Shown: positions 23,753-32,764, counted from the first letter of the stretch. The stretch is 64,000 bases of DNA from an uncultured Oscillospiraceae bacterium (GCA_902492895.1 CABUNG010000003.1:1-64000); one strand, 5' to 3'. Notes: generated by a model not told the origin, from the letters alone. Numbers and translations: made by a program.

Positions 23753-24829
23753 TTATTGATAGGTTTCGACAGCGGCCACATACCGGTCCGGATCGCTCGA
23801 CCAGCCGAGAACCCGGTCGGGTGTCCCCGGATCTTTGTCCGGAAACCAGTACACTTCTTTCCAAACGCTGGAATTTTGGCTGATTTTCCAGCTGTTGAGG
23901 TTCTTCGTAACCGACATATAAAACGCCCCGTCAAATTCCACCACGTCGCCGAATTCGTACAGGCTCCGGCCGCTGTTTCCGGCGTTGACGGCTTCCCAGT
24001 CCCGGTCCAGGGACTTCCAATAGCTGGTATGCGGCTCTCCCGGATGGGTGCCCTTAACGGCGTCGAAATAATAGAACAGCGCCACGACTTCCCAATATTC
24101 CCCCGGAGTTACTTCGACGATATCCCCCGGCCGGTACAGCGCGCCGTTCTCCAGCGTCCGGATAGCCGAGGCATCGGTTTCCCGCCAGTACTGATCCACC
24201 GTATACGCATCGCCGCCCGGTCCGGGCGGTTCGCTGCCGGGATCGGACGAGGCTTCCTCGACGACGTAGGGATCCGTGTCGTAGCTGATGACCGGATTGA
24301 TCATCGTCCCGGCTTCCTCGTTCTCGATCGCGACCGGATCCGTCCCCGCCTCGAGGTTGATCAGACGGAAGGAGGACGCCGTTTGGTAGACCGGCTCTGT
24401 CTCTCCCGCCCGCCTGAACACCAGACGAAGCCCCAGCGTCGTGGTTTTGACAGTCTCCGCCTCCAGCATCAGGGCGGTGTCCTGATACGCATCCTCGCCG
24501 GCATAGGGGGCATAGGGCCCCTCTTTCGGCCCTTTATAAAGCCGTCCGTTTTCGGTAAAAATCACGTTGTCGTATTTGGCTTTGGCCGGATCGGTCCCCT
24601 CTTTGAGAAGTTCGACATGGGTGGCAAAGACCAGCTGATCGCTGACCGAACGGTACATCTCGTCCCCCAGCATCTTCATCCGGTCCCGCTCGCTGTCGCC
24701 GGAGAGCACACGGCTCGCAAACAGCATGATGGAAAGGGAGACGGTCATCACAATGGCCAGAATGGCGAAACCGGTCATGACCTCGACGAGCGTCATCCCC
24801 CGCCGGTCCTGTTTCAGGCGTTTTTTCAC
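23753..24829 (-). CDS. Minor pilin with two CBM5/12-like C-terminal modules
   Basis: The 358-residue protein starts from GTG with AAGGGGAG upstream. Residues 1-40 are a type IV prepilin signal: cleavage after Gly11, then MTLVEV with Glu at +5, then a hydrophobic helix. Residues about 45-195 form a pilin-like body. A Pro/Gly linker (201-206) leads to two repeats, about 228-275 and 288-330. Each has Y-x2-GD-x-V, then G-x-Y-W/M, then a Trp near the end (LYRPGDIVEVTPGEYW; SLYEFGDVVEFDGAFYM). This is the pattern of chitin/carbohydrate-binding family 5/12 modules. The protein would sit in or at the tip of the pilus and bind a polysaccharide. Family assignment of the repeats is by eye. Confidence 0.85.
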   Translation of the reverse strand: MKKRLKQDRRGMTLVEVMTGFAILAIVMTVSLSIMLFASRVLSGDSERDRMKMLGDEMYRSVSDQLVFATHVELLKEGTDPAKAKYDNVIFTENGRLYKGPKEGPYAPYAGEDAYQDTALMLEAETVKTTTLGLRLVFRRAGETEPVYQTASSFRLINLEAGTDPVAIENEEAGTMINPVISYDTDPYVVEEASSDPGSEPPGPGGDAYTVDQYWRETDASAIRTLENGALYRPGDIVEVTPGEYWEVVALFYYFDAVKGTHPGEPHTSYWKSLDRDWEAVNAGNSGRSLYEFGDVVEFDGAFYMSVTKNLNSWKISQNSSVWKEVYWFPDKDPGTPDRVLGWSSDPDRYVAAVETYQ

Positions 24830-24857
24830 CGGTCGATCTCCCCTTTCCCGCGGTTAT

Positions 24858-25661
24858 TCAGACGAGCTTGCGCCACTGCGTTTCATCGTGGATCATGGCT
24901 TTGACCGCTGCCCAGTCCTGATTCATGATATCCGCCTTGTCCGCCATGCTCAGGCGGTAATACCAGGCGTGCTCGTCGTGGTCGTACACCAGCCGGGTGT
25001 TCCAGTTCTCCACCTGATTGAATCCGGCAAAAATAAAGGTGTCGTCGTAGCTCGTGACGGGCGGAATCAAATATGGCTGGACATACACGGGCCTCACCAG
25101 CAGACCGTCGCTTTTGGATTCCCGGACGATTTCGTCCGCCGTCAGATACCGCCTCAGAAAATCCGGGGACAGCGTGGGCCAGTCTCCGCCGTATTTGTAC
25201 TCCCGCAGCCAGTTGCGGTATGGGCCGTTGTTGAAATACGTGTAGGTGTATCCGGCCTCCAGCCGCTGCTGCGGCGTCATTTTCCGAAGTTCCTTGAGCC
25301 AGTAAATATAACTGTTCCGAAGCCCGTCCTCAAATCCCACCGTAACCGGTTCAAAGCTGTAGAGCTGTGCCCCCTTGGCGGTGCTGCCCGCCTTGACAAC
25401 CTGACCCGAAAACGACACGCTCCCGGACCCGATGGACACCGTCAGCTTTTGATCGGTTTTGTCCTCTGCCTCCTGCTTTTCTATGGTTTCAAAGGCATTC
25501 TGGCCGTTTTCTTCCCGCACATCGCCCTCGCGGATGATTTTCTGTGCGACCACGAACCCCGCATACATCGTCGCCAGGATCAGCGCGAGGATCATCAGTC
25601 CGCAGACCGACTCGACGAGAGTCGAGCCCGCCCGATTTTGGCACAGCAGCGTTTTTTTCAT
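24858..25661 (-). CDS. Prepilin-like protein of the pilus operon
   Basis: The 267-residue product starts MKKTLLCQNRAG and has a prepilin motif, cleavage after Gly then STLVE with Glu at +5, followed by a hydrophobic helix (CGLMILALILATMYAGFVV). The rest is soluble, tyrosine-rich and unlike any pilin I can name. An earlier ATG, five codons upstream, is disfavoured because it sits too near the G-rich ribosome site. Its ATG overlaps the stop of the upstream gene (ATGA), so translation is coupled. It is a minor pilin by position. Confidence 0.8.
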   Translation of the reverse strand: MKKTLLCQNRAGSTLVESVCGLMILALILATMYAGFVVAQKIIREGDVREENGQNAFETIEKQEAEDKTDQKLTVSIGSGSVSFSGQVVKAGSTAKGAQLYSFEPVTVGFEDGLRNSYIYWLKELRKMTPQQRLEAGYTYTYFNNGPYRNWLREYKYGGDWPTLSPDFLRRYLTADEIVRESKSDGLLVRPVYVQPYLIPPVTSYDDTFIFAGFNQVENWNTRLVYDHDEHAWYYRLSMADKADIMNQDWAAVKAMIHDETQWRKLV

Positions 25662-26206
25662 GTCCCGTCCCCCCATTCGTCGGGGTCCCCGCTGTAGGCG
25701 GAGAGATACCAGGTCCGCGTTTTTTCTGCAGGATTCTGCGTTTCGGAATCCACTCCCCCGGAGGGCGTATCCTCCCCCTGGCGCTGCAGGACGCCGACGA
25801 TCGTCGCCGTGACGCTCCGGGATTCGCCGCCTTTTACGGCCGTGGCCGATACGGTGATCACCCGCTTCGTCGTCTGGCTGTCAAACGGTTCGAGCGCCGC
25901 ACGCAGGGAGCAGGCGCCCATTTCGGCGCCGAAGCCGACATCCTCCACCGTCCATTGGCCACGCTCCTGCAAATAGGCAAAGATTTCGGTCGCCGTGGAA
26001 GTTCCGGACGTAAATTCCTGCACCACCATATCGGCCGCGGAGCGGGCGGTCAGATACGCCTGGCGGGCGTCGTCGTTCCGCCGGCTCCGGTTCTGATAGG
26101 CCAGGGAGATCCCCAATACCGCGCTGACGAGGATCAGCAGAAACCCCGCGGCCGCCATGGCCCAGATGATCGCGGATCCGTCGTTTTGTCTGAGCTTCCG
26201 AAGCAT
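25658..26206 (-). CDS. PilX/PulK-like minor pilin
   Basis: The 182-residue protein has a short basic start (MLRKLRQNDGSAIIWAM), one hydrophobic helix, and a soluble domain with NDDARQAYLTARSAADMVV, the pattern of PilX-type proteins (a Gly then SAIIWAM instead of FTLVE). It lacks the Glu at +5. It probably primes pilus assembly with the two neighbouring prepilins. AAGGGGGA lies upstream; the 36-base gap to the PilO-like gene keeps it in the operon. Confidence 0.7.
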   Translation of the reverse strand: MLRKLRQNDGSAIIWAMAAAGFLLILVSAVLGISLAYQNRSRRNDDARQAYLTARSAADMVVQEFTSGTSTATEIFAYLQERGQWTVEDVGFGAEMGACSLRAALEPFDSQTTKRVITVSATAVKGGESRSVTATIVGVLQRQGEDTPSGGVDSETQNPAEKTRTWYLSAYSGDPDEWGDGT

Positions 26207-26241
26207 GGTGGTCCCCCTTCCTTCCAGGATCATGCGCGTTT

Positions 26242-26874
26242 TTACGCCTGCGTCTGCCCCTGCGGGACATCGGTTCTGGATTCGAGCATGAAAATCTGCA
26301 GCGTGATCATAAATTCGTCCGGCCGTTCCCCGCCGCCATAGGAATATGCCGCGTCGCTGACATGCAGCTGCGGCTGGACGTCATACGCCGCGACCAGGGC
26401 GGCAAAGACGTCGTAGGAGGCGCTGCCCCCGATCTGAAACGTCCGCACCGCCGTCCCTTCCGCATCCTCTTCCCCACCCGCGGCGGAGGATGTGCCGGCG
26501 GGCGCATAGATTTCGGGCTTTTCGGCCGAGGCGGCGTGGATCGTCAGGCTGGTGGGCGTCACCCCCAGCTCCAGGGCTATGCCGGTCAGATACGCATCAT
26601 ACCGCTCGCTGGGCATTCCCTCGGTGAAGAGGCTCCCGTACAGCTCATCGCTCGTCCGGTTCAGCTCCTCGATCCGGGCGAGATGCTTCTCCAGGGTGTT
26701 TTTCTTGATCTCCATCTCCATTTTCTGCATCTCGGCGGTATCGAGGGAATCCTTCAGCGCGGCATTGCGGCTCATCGCCGGCAGTATGAGCAGACAGACG
26801 CATCCGGCCGTGATCGCGATGCACAGAAGAAGATAAAGCAGGCCTTTTTCCCGCTTGGACAGCTTACTGGCCAT
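26242..26874 (-). CDS. pilO: PilO-like alignment-complex protein
   Basis: The 210-residue single-pass membrane protein has a short cytoplasmic start, a membrane helix (GLLYLLLCIAITAGCVCLLIL), a coiled coil (MQKMEMEIKKNTLEKHLARIEEL) and a small C-terminal ferredoxin-like domain. This is the layout of PilO. With PilN and PilM it links the platform to the pilus motor. It overlaps the PilN-like gene by 11 bases. Confidence 0.75.
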   Translation of the reverse strand: MASKLSKREKGLLYLLLCIAITAGCVCLLILPAMSRNAALKDSLDTAEMQKMEMEIKKNTLEKHLARIEELNRTSDELYGSLFTEGMPSERYDAYLTGIALELGVTPTSLTIHAASAEKPEIYAPAGTSSAAGGEEDAEGTAVRTFQIGGSASYDVFAALVAAYDVQPQLHVSDAAYSYGGGERPDEFMITLQIFMLESRTDVPQGQTQA

Positions 26875-27469
26875 CGGATGTCCCCTCCTCTCCCTTTAGA
26901 AACGCCGTAATTTGAAACCTATATGTCTCCCGGCCGTCTGCGTCGGCCCTTTGGGTATAGCCGGTGTAATCGATGGCGAGGCAGGCGCCGGACGCCCGCA
27001 GGCGGGCGACATATACGGCCGCGTCCTCGATATGGGGCACCTCGCCCGCAAGGGACAGCCGGCCGGCCGCATAGACCAGCTCATCGATCTGCGCCCCGTC
27101 CGGAGCCGCGCTCCGGATGATCTCGAACAGCTCCGCCGACAGCTGCGGATAACTGTCGATGGCGTCCCGCACTCTCCGGGCGTTGTTCACCTGTTTCTGC
27201 AGGGCGGCCGCCTGCGCTTCGGCCTCCAGCGCCTGCTGATAACGTCCGTCCTTGTCCATAGCTCCAACCGCCTGGACCAGACTCTCCGACCGGGCCGTAT
27301 AGACAACCTGCTGCCACGTCAGCAGGCCGAACGTCCCGAGTCCCCCGGCCAGCAGAAGGACCGGCAGGAGCACGAGCAGCGCCTTTTTCCCGTTTGTGCC
27401 GGAGCGGACCGCCTTTTGCGCCTGCTGGGCATGGACGAAATCCAAGCCCTTGGAAGGCAGTTTCTTCAT
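26864..27469 (-). CDS. pilN: PilN-like alignment-complex protein
   Basis: The 201-residue protein starts MKKLPSKGLDFVHAQQ after GTGAGGGA. It has a cytoplasmic segment, a membrane helix (KALLVLLPVLLLAGGLGTFGLL), a coiled coil around EAEAQAAALQKQVNNARR and a C-terminal domain with LSLAGEVPHIEDAAVYVARL typical of PilN. It should pair with PilO in the membrane and contact PilM. It lies ten bases after pilM. Confidence 0.78.
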   Translation of the reverse strand: MKKLPSKGLDFVHAQQAQKAVRSGTNGKKALLVLLPVLLLAGGLGTFGLLTWQQVVYTARSESLVQAVGAMDKDGRYQQALEAEAQAAALQKQVNNARRVRDAIDSYPQLSAELFEIIRSAAPDGAQIDELVYAAGRLSLAGEVPHIEDAAVYVARLRASGACLAIDYTGYTQRADADGRETYRFQITAFLKGEEGTSDGQ

Positions 27470-27479
27470 GGGGATTCCC

Positions 27480-28361
27480 TCACTTTCCCGAAAGGCCGCC
27501 CACAGCGGCCAGATACAGTCCCACATCCACCGTTTCATCGCAGACGATCCGGGGGCTCTCCGGAAGCGGCTCAATCCGCATATGCAAAGACGATGCCGCC
27601 TCACGGCAAAGCGCCGCCGTCTTGTCGTCGATCCCGTAAAAATAGACGTTTTCGAGGCTGGCCCCGCCTTTTTCAGACTGGTAGAATTGCTTGATTTCCG
27701 AAAGTCGTCCCGCCATACCCGCCCCATATTCCGGCGTTCCCGGCATGGCTTCGATTCTGGCGCTGTTGGAGAACACGTACCGTCCCCCCTCAAAAAGGGC
27801 ACAGAACATCCGGTCTCTCTCGATCGTGGAGAGCACGCAGGCGGATCGTTCAAAAGCCGGAAACAGCGTCACCGCCTTGATCAGGGCATGGAGCCCCGCA
27901 TCGCAGGACGACAGCGTGATTCCCAGGGAGGCAAAAAGCGCCCGGTAGCGGTCGAGCATGGACCGGTTCATGGCACAGGCGAAGATCCGGCCGCGCTTTT
28001 CGCCGCCGATACGGTTTTCCAGGACCGCGTAGTCATACACCCGGTCCTCGTTTTGGCTGTCTGTATTGACAAATTCCCGCCGGACGGTCTCCCGGATCGC
28101 AGACGGCGGCAAAAACGGAATCTCCAGGGCCTTCGTGAGGATATCGCCGCTTTCCACCACAATATCCACCCGTTTTCCCAGCCGCCCCTTCAGCCCCGCG
28201 AGAGATTCGCGCAGCCGCCCCTCATCGGTGATGATCCCGTTGAGCAGGACGCCCTCGGGCAGACGCAGCACGGCCGCATCCTTTATCTTCACACGGTTTT
28301 TCCCCGCGGTTCCCCGCACGAACTTGACCGTGTCGCTCGCAAAATACAGAACGGAAACCAT
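27480..28361 (-). CDS. pilM: PilM-like actin-fold protein
   Basis: The 293-residue soluble protein has the expected PilM position (before PilN) and an actin-like layout: VSVLYFASDTVKFVRG at the N-terminus and VYFYGIDDKTAALCREAASS near the end. The classical nucleotide motifs are weak, so identification relies partly on gene order. The ATG at 28361 is chosen over an upstream GTG because AGGAG is eight bases before it. It would bind the cytoplasmic tail of PilN. Confidence 0.75.
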   Translation of the reverse strand: MVSVLYFASDTVKFVRGTAGKNRVKIKDAAVLRLPEGVLLNGIITDEGRLRESLAGLKGRLGKRVDIVVESGDILTKALEIPFLPPSAIRETVRREFVNTDSQNEDRVYDYAVLENRIGGEKRGRIFACAMNRSMLDRYRALFASLGITLSSCDAGLHALIKAVTLFPAFERSACVLSTIERDRMFCALFEGGRYVFSNSARIEAMPGTPEYGAGMAGRLSEIKQFYQSEKGGASLENVYFYGIDDKTAALCREAASSLHMRIEPLPESPRIVCDETVDVGLYLAAVGGLSGK

Positions 28362-28372
28362 GTCCCCCACTC

Positions 28373-29566
28373 CTATCCGATGTTCTGATACATGGTGTAC
28401 AGCGGCAGCAGGACCGACACCATGACAAACCCGACGCCGACCGCCAGCACCACGATCATGGCCGGCTCCAGCATCGCAATCAGCCGGTCGATGGCCTTTT
28501 CCGATTCAAAATCGAAGCTGTCCGCCATATGGTCGAGCATCTCGTCCAGACGTCCCGCTTCTTCCCCGATCAAGGTGACGGACATCAGCTTCGGCACAAA
28601 GCCGTCGACCTCTCCAAGCGCCTGGGACAGCGGCGTTCCGCCGCGCACCTGGGCGATGACCTTGCCGAACTGCGCGGTGATATACCGGTTCCCGATCGTA
28701 TCCGCCGCTACGCTGAGCGCCTGGAGCATGGACAGGCCGCTGGTGTACAGCGTACTCAGCGTGCGCGCGAAGCGGGCTGTATAGATGGTCCGCATCAGCC
28801 CGCCGATTTTCGGCAGTTTCAGCTTCACGGCGTCCAGCCGGATGCGCACTTTAGGATTCTGCAGGAGAACGGCCAGCGCGAGGATCAGGACGATCGCCGC
28901 GATCAGGCAGATATCCCAGTGCACGATCAATCCCTGGCTGACCGCCATCATAAATTTGGTAATTCCCGGCATCTCGACGCCGAGGGACTTGAACGACTCG
29001 AAAAACTGCGGCAGTATGAACAGAAACACGCCGAAGAACACCAAAACGCCGACAACGATCAGGATGGCGGGATAGATCATGGCGTTTTTGATCTTGCTGC
29101 GAATTTTATGATCCTTCTGAAAATGGACCCCGACCTTTTTGGCCGTCTGGTCCATTTTGCCGCTGGCTTCGCCGGAGCGGAACAGGTTGATCATCAGCGG
29201 CGGGAAGGCGCCGTTTTGTGCCTCGAGCGCTTCGCTGAAACTCTTGCCCTTTTGCAGGTCCAGATACACCCGGCGATAAAGCTCCCTCTGCTTGGGTTTC
29301 AAATCGCTCTGCAGAAAAATATGCATCGCCCGCACCAACGTGATGCCGGAAGACAGCATGGTGCCGAGCTCGGCCGAAAATTCGGAAAGCTCGTTGGCTT
29401 TCGGTTTATAAACCGTTTTTTCGTCCGGCGCCGTCTCCCGGCAGCTCACCAAAAACTGACCATCCTGCCGCAGAGCGGCGGCAAGCTCGTCCGCATCGGC
29501 GGCCTCTCTCCGTCCCCCAACCAAAACCGACATGGCGTTTCTGGCCTTGTATTTATAAACCGGCAT
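28373..29566 (-). CDS. pilC: Type IV pilus inner-membrane platform protein
   Basis: The 397-residue GspF/PilC protein has an N-terminal cytoplasmic domain (VYKYKARNAMSVLVGG) and two T2SSF domains. Each contains a FxRxLxxLxxSGxxLxxAL-like motif (FSAELGTMLSSGITLVRAM and FARTLSTLYTSGLSMLQAL), with three hydrophobic helices. PilC transmits motor motion to pilin insertion. AAGGAGG precedes the ATG. Confidence 0.93.
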   Translation of the reverse strand: MPVYKYKARNAMSVLVGGRREAADADELAAALRQDGQFLVSCRETAPDEKTVYKPKANELSEFSAELGTMLSSGITLVRAMHIFLQSDLKPKQRELYRRVYLDLQKGKSFSEALEAQNGAFPPLMINLFRSGEASGKMDQTAKKVGVHFQKDHKIRSKIKNAMIYPAILIVVGVLVFFGVFLFILPQFFESFKSLGVEMPGITKFMMAVSQGLIVHWDICLIAAIVLILALAVLLQNPKVRIRLDAVKLKLPKIGGLMRTIYTARFARTLSTLYTSGLSMLQALSVAADTIGNRYITAQFGKVIAQVRGGTPLSQALGEVDGFVPKLMSVTLIGEEAGRLDEMLDHMADSFDFESEKAIDRLIAMLEPAMIVVLAVGVGFVMVSVLLPLYTMYQNIG

Positions 29567-29592
29567 GCGGATTCCTCCTTATTGCGGCCAAC

Positions 29593-30360
29593 TTAATACG
29601 ACAGAAGAGACAGGTAGGCGTTCATGATCGGGGTATAAAACAGGCGGGCGGCCAGAATCCCGGCCGCCAGATAGGGGCCGAAGGCGATATGATCGCCCTT
29701 ATTCACCTTTTTGAGAGCCAGCCGCACCATGGAGACCAGTCCGCAGCCGACAACGGCGAAAAAGGCCGCGAGCAGGATCGCTTTCCATCCGAGCAGGAAA
29801 CCGCACACCGCAATCAGCTTGATATCCCCGCCGCCGAAGGCGTCGGGAATCAGGCAGGTGAGAAGAAGCATGGGCAGGCTGACGGCAAAAAAGCCGATCA
29901 CCCGGCCGATGATCCCGGAGAATCCGGTCAGGAACAGATCGAACGCGATGGGGACGAGGAATGCCAGCACCAGTCCGTTCGGAATGATCATCGACTGCAG
30001 GTCGATGAGAAAGACACAAAAAAGCAGGGAAGCGGTCAGGCAGGCGTTTACCGTCTCGAGCGACAGCCCATACCGCCAAAAGCACAGGGCGAATACCCCG
30101 CCCAGTGCCATCTCTGTCAGCAGATACCGGGGCGAAATCCGGACACGGCAGGTGCGGCACCGCCCCCGCAGAAACAGATAGCTGAAAACCGGGATCAGCT
30201 CCCACAGGCGGAGGGCGACCCCGCAGGAAGGGCAGTGGGACCGCCCCTTGACAAAGGACTCCCCGCTGCCGCTGCGCAGCGCCACGACATTGAGAAAACT
30301 CCCGACACAGCAGCCGATCAGCACGATATACACGTAGAGGAGACTATATACCCACGTCAT
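29593..30360 (-). CDS. pilD: Prepilin peptidase / N-methyltransferase
   Basis: The 255-residue polytopic membrane protease has the two catalytic aspartates (LIDLQSMIIPN and FGGGDIKL) and the N-terminal CPSC...CRTC zinc motif with GSFLNVVALR. It cleaves the leader of the pilins encoded in this operon and methylates the new N-terminus. AAAGGGGAG lies upstream. Confidence 0.93.
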   Translation of the reverse strand: MTWVYSLLYVYIVLIGCCVGSFLNVVALRSGSGESFVKGRSHCPSCGVALRLWELIPVFSYLFLRGRCRTCRVRISPRYLLTEMALGGVFALCFWRYGLSLETVNACLTASLLFCVFLIDLQSMIIPNGLVLAFLVPIAFDLFLTGFSGIIGRVIGFFAVSLPMLLLTCLIPDAFGGGDIKLIAVCGFLLGWKAILLAAFFAVVGCGLVSMVRLALKKVNKGDHIAFGPYLAAGILAARLFYTPIMNAYLSLLSY

Positions 30361-30405
30361 CCGATTTCCTCTCCCCTTTCCAATTTATCCCGCTTCCGTG
30401 ATACA

Positions 30406-30441
30406 AAAAAGGCCTTTGCCGCAAACCGCAAAGGCCTTTTT
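30406..30441. terminator. Terminator between pilA and pilD
   Basis: A 14-base perfect stem (30406-30419 with 30428-30441) has A-runs on one side and T-runs on the other, so it acts both ways. It lies between the major pilin gene and the rest of the operon and should leave pilA more abundant than the machinery genes. The remaining 30,442-30,624 holds no gene I can support. Confidence 0.85.
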
Positions 30442-30624
30442 CCCGTATCCGTTTTTCGGAGGCCGCCGAACCCGCCCCCGAAACCGCAACCCTATTTTTG
30501 TTATCGCGGGAACCCAGGCCGAAACCGGGCGGCGGTTCAGATGGCATACCATAGGCTGCGAGGCGATTCCGGACTGTGCTGTCACGCATTCGTTTGAGCA
30601 AGGAAACGGATGCCGGCGTTTGTC

Positions 30625-31074
30625 TTATGTAAGGGTATAGAACTTGTACTTTGCGTCGGAAGCTTTTGTCGGGAACGCCTCTTTGACGATCGTCGCCGTG
30701 TCTCCCAGCACAATCTTGACATACTTGTCGCCAGACAGCCGGTCGTCCTTATAATAGAACACCTTAATGGTGTCCGGCAGCCCCTCGCCGTTTTCCTCGT
30801 AATCGACCGCAATGGTCATCCCGGCGGGATCGTTGGGCTCCAGATACCCCTGGATATCGGCCAGCTTGACGCTGGTGGTATCGGTACCGGTCCGCTTGAG
30901 CTCGAGCGCGATATACGCGGCACGGGCGTCGGACATGACAGCCTTGTCTTGCGCATCGTTCAGTGCGCCGAGCATGGTGGGGACCGCAATGGCGATCAAA
31001 ATGGCCAGGATAGCCAGGACGACCAGCAATTCAACCAAGGTAAAACCCTTTTTACCCTTCAGGATTTTTTTCAT
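30625..31074 (-). CDS. pilA: Major type IV pilin
   Basis: The 149-residue prepilin has a short leader ending KKG, then FTLVELLVVLAILAILIAIA (Glu at +5) and a 100-residue globular domain without cysteines. It is the first gene of the pilus operon, has a consensus promoter and is followed by a terminator, all typical of the abundant structural subunit. AAAGAAGG precedes the ATG. Confidence 0.92.
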   Translation of the reverse strand: MKKILKGKKGFTLVELLVVLAILAILIAIAVPTMLGALNDAQDKAVMSDARAAYIALELKRTGTDTTSVKLADIQGYLEPNDPAGMTIAVDYEENGEGLPDTIKVFYYKDDRLSGDKYVKIVLGDTATIVKEAFPTKASDAKYKFYTLT

Positions 31075-31143
31075 AAATTCGACCTTCTTTCTTTAAGTCG
31101 TCCACGCCTTGCCCGCGGGCGCATGTTATCTCCAATTGAATGA

Positions 31144-31172
31144 AGTATAGCATGTCCTGTCGCCTCCGTCAA
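31144..31172 (-). promoter_or_regulatory. Sigma-A type promoter of the pilus operon
   Basis: Minus strand TTGACG (31167-31172), 17 bases, TATACT (31144-31149). The transcript has a 5' leader of about 60 bases before pilA. Confidence 0.85.
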
Positions 31173-31295
31173 CAAAATAAGCCTTGTATTTTTTAGAAAA
31201 ATGGTGTTTTTATGCGATTTTGTTGGGATATGAGCAAGGTTTTCCGCACTTGAGCGGGATTTCCCATAAGTTCCGGCATTCTCTCCGTCTGCCAA

Positions 31296-31325
31296 AAGCC
31301 GCGGGAACAATTCCCCGCGGCTTTC
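31296..31325 (-). terminator. Terminator after the spoIVFB-like gene
   Basis: AAAGCCGCGGG pairs with CCCCGCGGCTTT around a short loop (31296-31324). A CTTTT run follows on the minus strand. It separates the sporulation block from the pilus operon. Confidence 0.75.
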
Positions 31326-31335
31326 TGTCCGGTTG

Positions 31336-31926
31336 TCACGCCTTTTCTTTCAGCAACAGGAGCAGGCTCAGGTACAGGCTGACGGCGAGCAGCGTGATGT
31401 TGTACCCGCTCATCGCCAGCACGAAAAATCCCGCCGCCGCGATGGGAAACAGGGTGATCACGGATATCCGCAGCACCCATTTCCGCGCCGATTCCTCTTC
31501 CATCCGCAGGGCCAGCAGGCAATAGAGCGCCTGCCCGCCGTCCAGCGGTTCGATGGGCAGCAGATTAAACACCCCCAAGGTCAGATGCACCAGAGCGGCA
31601 GCCTCGTTCCCGTGAAAAAAGGAGAGGATACAAAAGGTTACGAGATTGACCGCCGGTCCGGCCAGAGACACGAGGGCATTCTGCCGGTATCCGAGCCGTT
31701 TGGCCGGATCCTGTTCGACCCGCATGCCGAATAAACCGACGCTGATCCGCTGCGGCTTGCAGTCGAACGCGAGCAGGGCGATGAAATGCCCTGCTTCGTG
31801 CATGAACGACGCCGCCAGACACCATAAGGAAAAGACGCTGGGATCGAGTGTGACCGCCACCGCGACCATGGCGGGGAACAGCAGGCTGAACCGGCAGGGG
31901 ACACCGCCGATGCGCAGCTCAAGCAT
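31336..31926 (-). CDS. spoIVFB: SpoIVFB-like M50 intramembrane metalloprotease
   Basis: The 196-residue polytopic membrane protein has the zinc motif HEAGH within SFMHEAGHFIALL and the second metal-binding site LPIEPLDGGQAL, as in site-2 protease family members. SpoIVFB cleaves pro-sigma-K in the mother cell of a sporulating cell. Its gene overlaps by eight bases with the M23 gene upstream, the arrangement of spoIVFA-spoIVFB. The ATG (MLELRIGG) has GGAAGG upstream. A sigma-K gene is not in the window, so the substrate is inferred. Confidence 0.8.
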   Translation of the reverse strand: MLELRIGGVPCRFSLLFPAMVAVAVTLDPSVFSLWCLAASFMHEAGHFIALLAFDCKPQRISVGLFGMRVEQDPAKRLGYRQNALVSLAGPAVNLVTFCILSFFHGNEAAALVHLTLGVFNLLPIEPLDGGQALYCLLALRMEEESARKWVLRISVITLFPIAAAGFFVLAMSGYNITLLAVSLYLSLLLLLKEKA

Positions 31927-32764
31927 AGAGTCCTTCCGGCAGGAGGGGCAGCGGATCATACGCCGTTTTGTTCAGAAAGGCGGAGATATGCAGGTGGTTC
32001 CCTGTGGAATCCCCCGTGTTCCCCACCCGGGCTACCGTCTCTCCCGCCCGGACGACCGTATCCTTTTCCGCGAGAATCTCCGAACAGTGGGCATACAGGA
32101 TCTCCAGCCCGCCCCCGTGATAAATCTTGATGTAGTTGCCGTAGCTCTTGTCGGTGCCGGTCTCCCGCACCACCCCGTAATACATCGCGGCGATCGGTGT
32201 CCCCCCTGCGGCACCGATGTCCAATCCGGTGTGGAACCCCGTGCCGCCCTTGATGGGATCCTCCCGGTATCCGAACCAGGAGTTGAAATGCCCCTCCGGA
32301 ATCGGTTTATAAGCGGTCCGGTTCACCTGCAGCTTGGCAAAGGTCGCCCCCTCGGGCGCGTACAGCGCCTTGACGGTGCTCATCGGCACGTCCTGGCCGC
32401 CGACCCCCTCCCCGCTTGCATCCCCCTCCGGATTGGAAGAGGCGTCGTCGGACGAAGGGGGCGGATCCTGCGATTCCGGATCGGAAGAGGGATTCTCCTT
32501 GTCGAACAGCCCGGCAATGGTGGCCGCAAAGGTGTTGTCCATGATGGACTGGTTGAATGCTTCCCGCAGTTGGTCAAAGGCGCTGCCGCCGGCCAGCTTC
32601 AGCAGAAAGGCGATGAGCAGCACCACGACGCAGGAAATGCTCTGCACCAGCAGCACCTGCCACCCGGCTGGGGCGGTGCGCCTGGCGCCGCTTCCGGCCG
32701 GACGTCGGCCGTCCGGCAGCCTGCGGAACGGGCGCTCTTCACGGAATGGGCGTTCTTCCGGCAT
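31919..32764 (-). CDS. spoIVFA: SpoIVFA-like M23 peptidase-domain membrane protein
   Basis: The 281-residue protein has an arginine-rich cytoplasmic start, one membrane helix (VLLVQSISCVVVLLIAFLL), an acidic low-complexity linker rich in Ser, Pro and Asp, and a C-terminal LytM domain. The zinc-site residues look intact: HTGLD, the His of YAHCS and the HLH motif. SpoIVFA holds SpoIVFB in check in the outer forespore membrane. An ATG four codons earlier abuts the ribosome site and is less likely as the start. The intact site leaves open real endopeptidase activity. Confidence 0.75.
   Translation of the reverse strand: MPEERPFREERPFRRLPDGRRPAGSGARRTAPAGWQVLLVQSISCVVVLLIAFLLKLAGGSAFDQLREAFNQSIMDNTFAATIAGLFDKENPSSDPESQDPPPSSDDASSNPEGDASGEGVGGQDVPMSTVKALYAPEGATFAKLQVNRTAYKPIPEGHFNSWFGYREDPIKGGTGFHTGLDIGAAGGTPIAAMYYGVVRETGTDKSYGNYIKIYHGGGLEILYAHCSEILAEKDTVVRAGETVARVGNTGDSTGNHLHISAFLNKTAYDPLPLLPEGLYA

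Noticed and set aside
30344..30601. 85-codon frame between pilA and pilD on the minus strand
   Set aside because: It runs through the terminator hairpin and into the pilD start, has no good ribosome site and no family resemblance.
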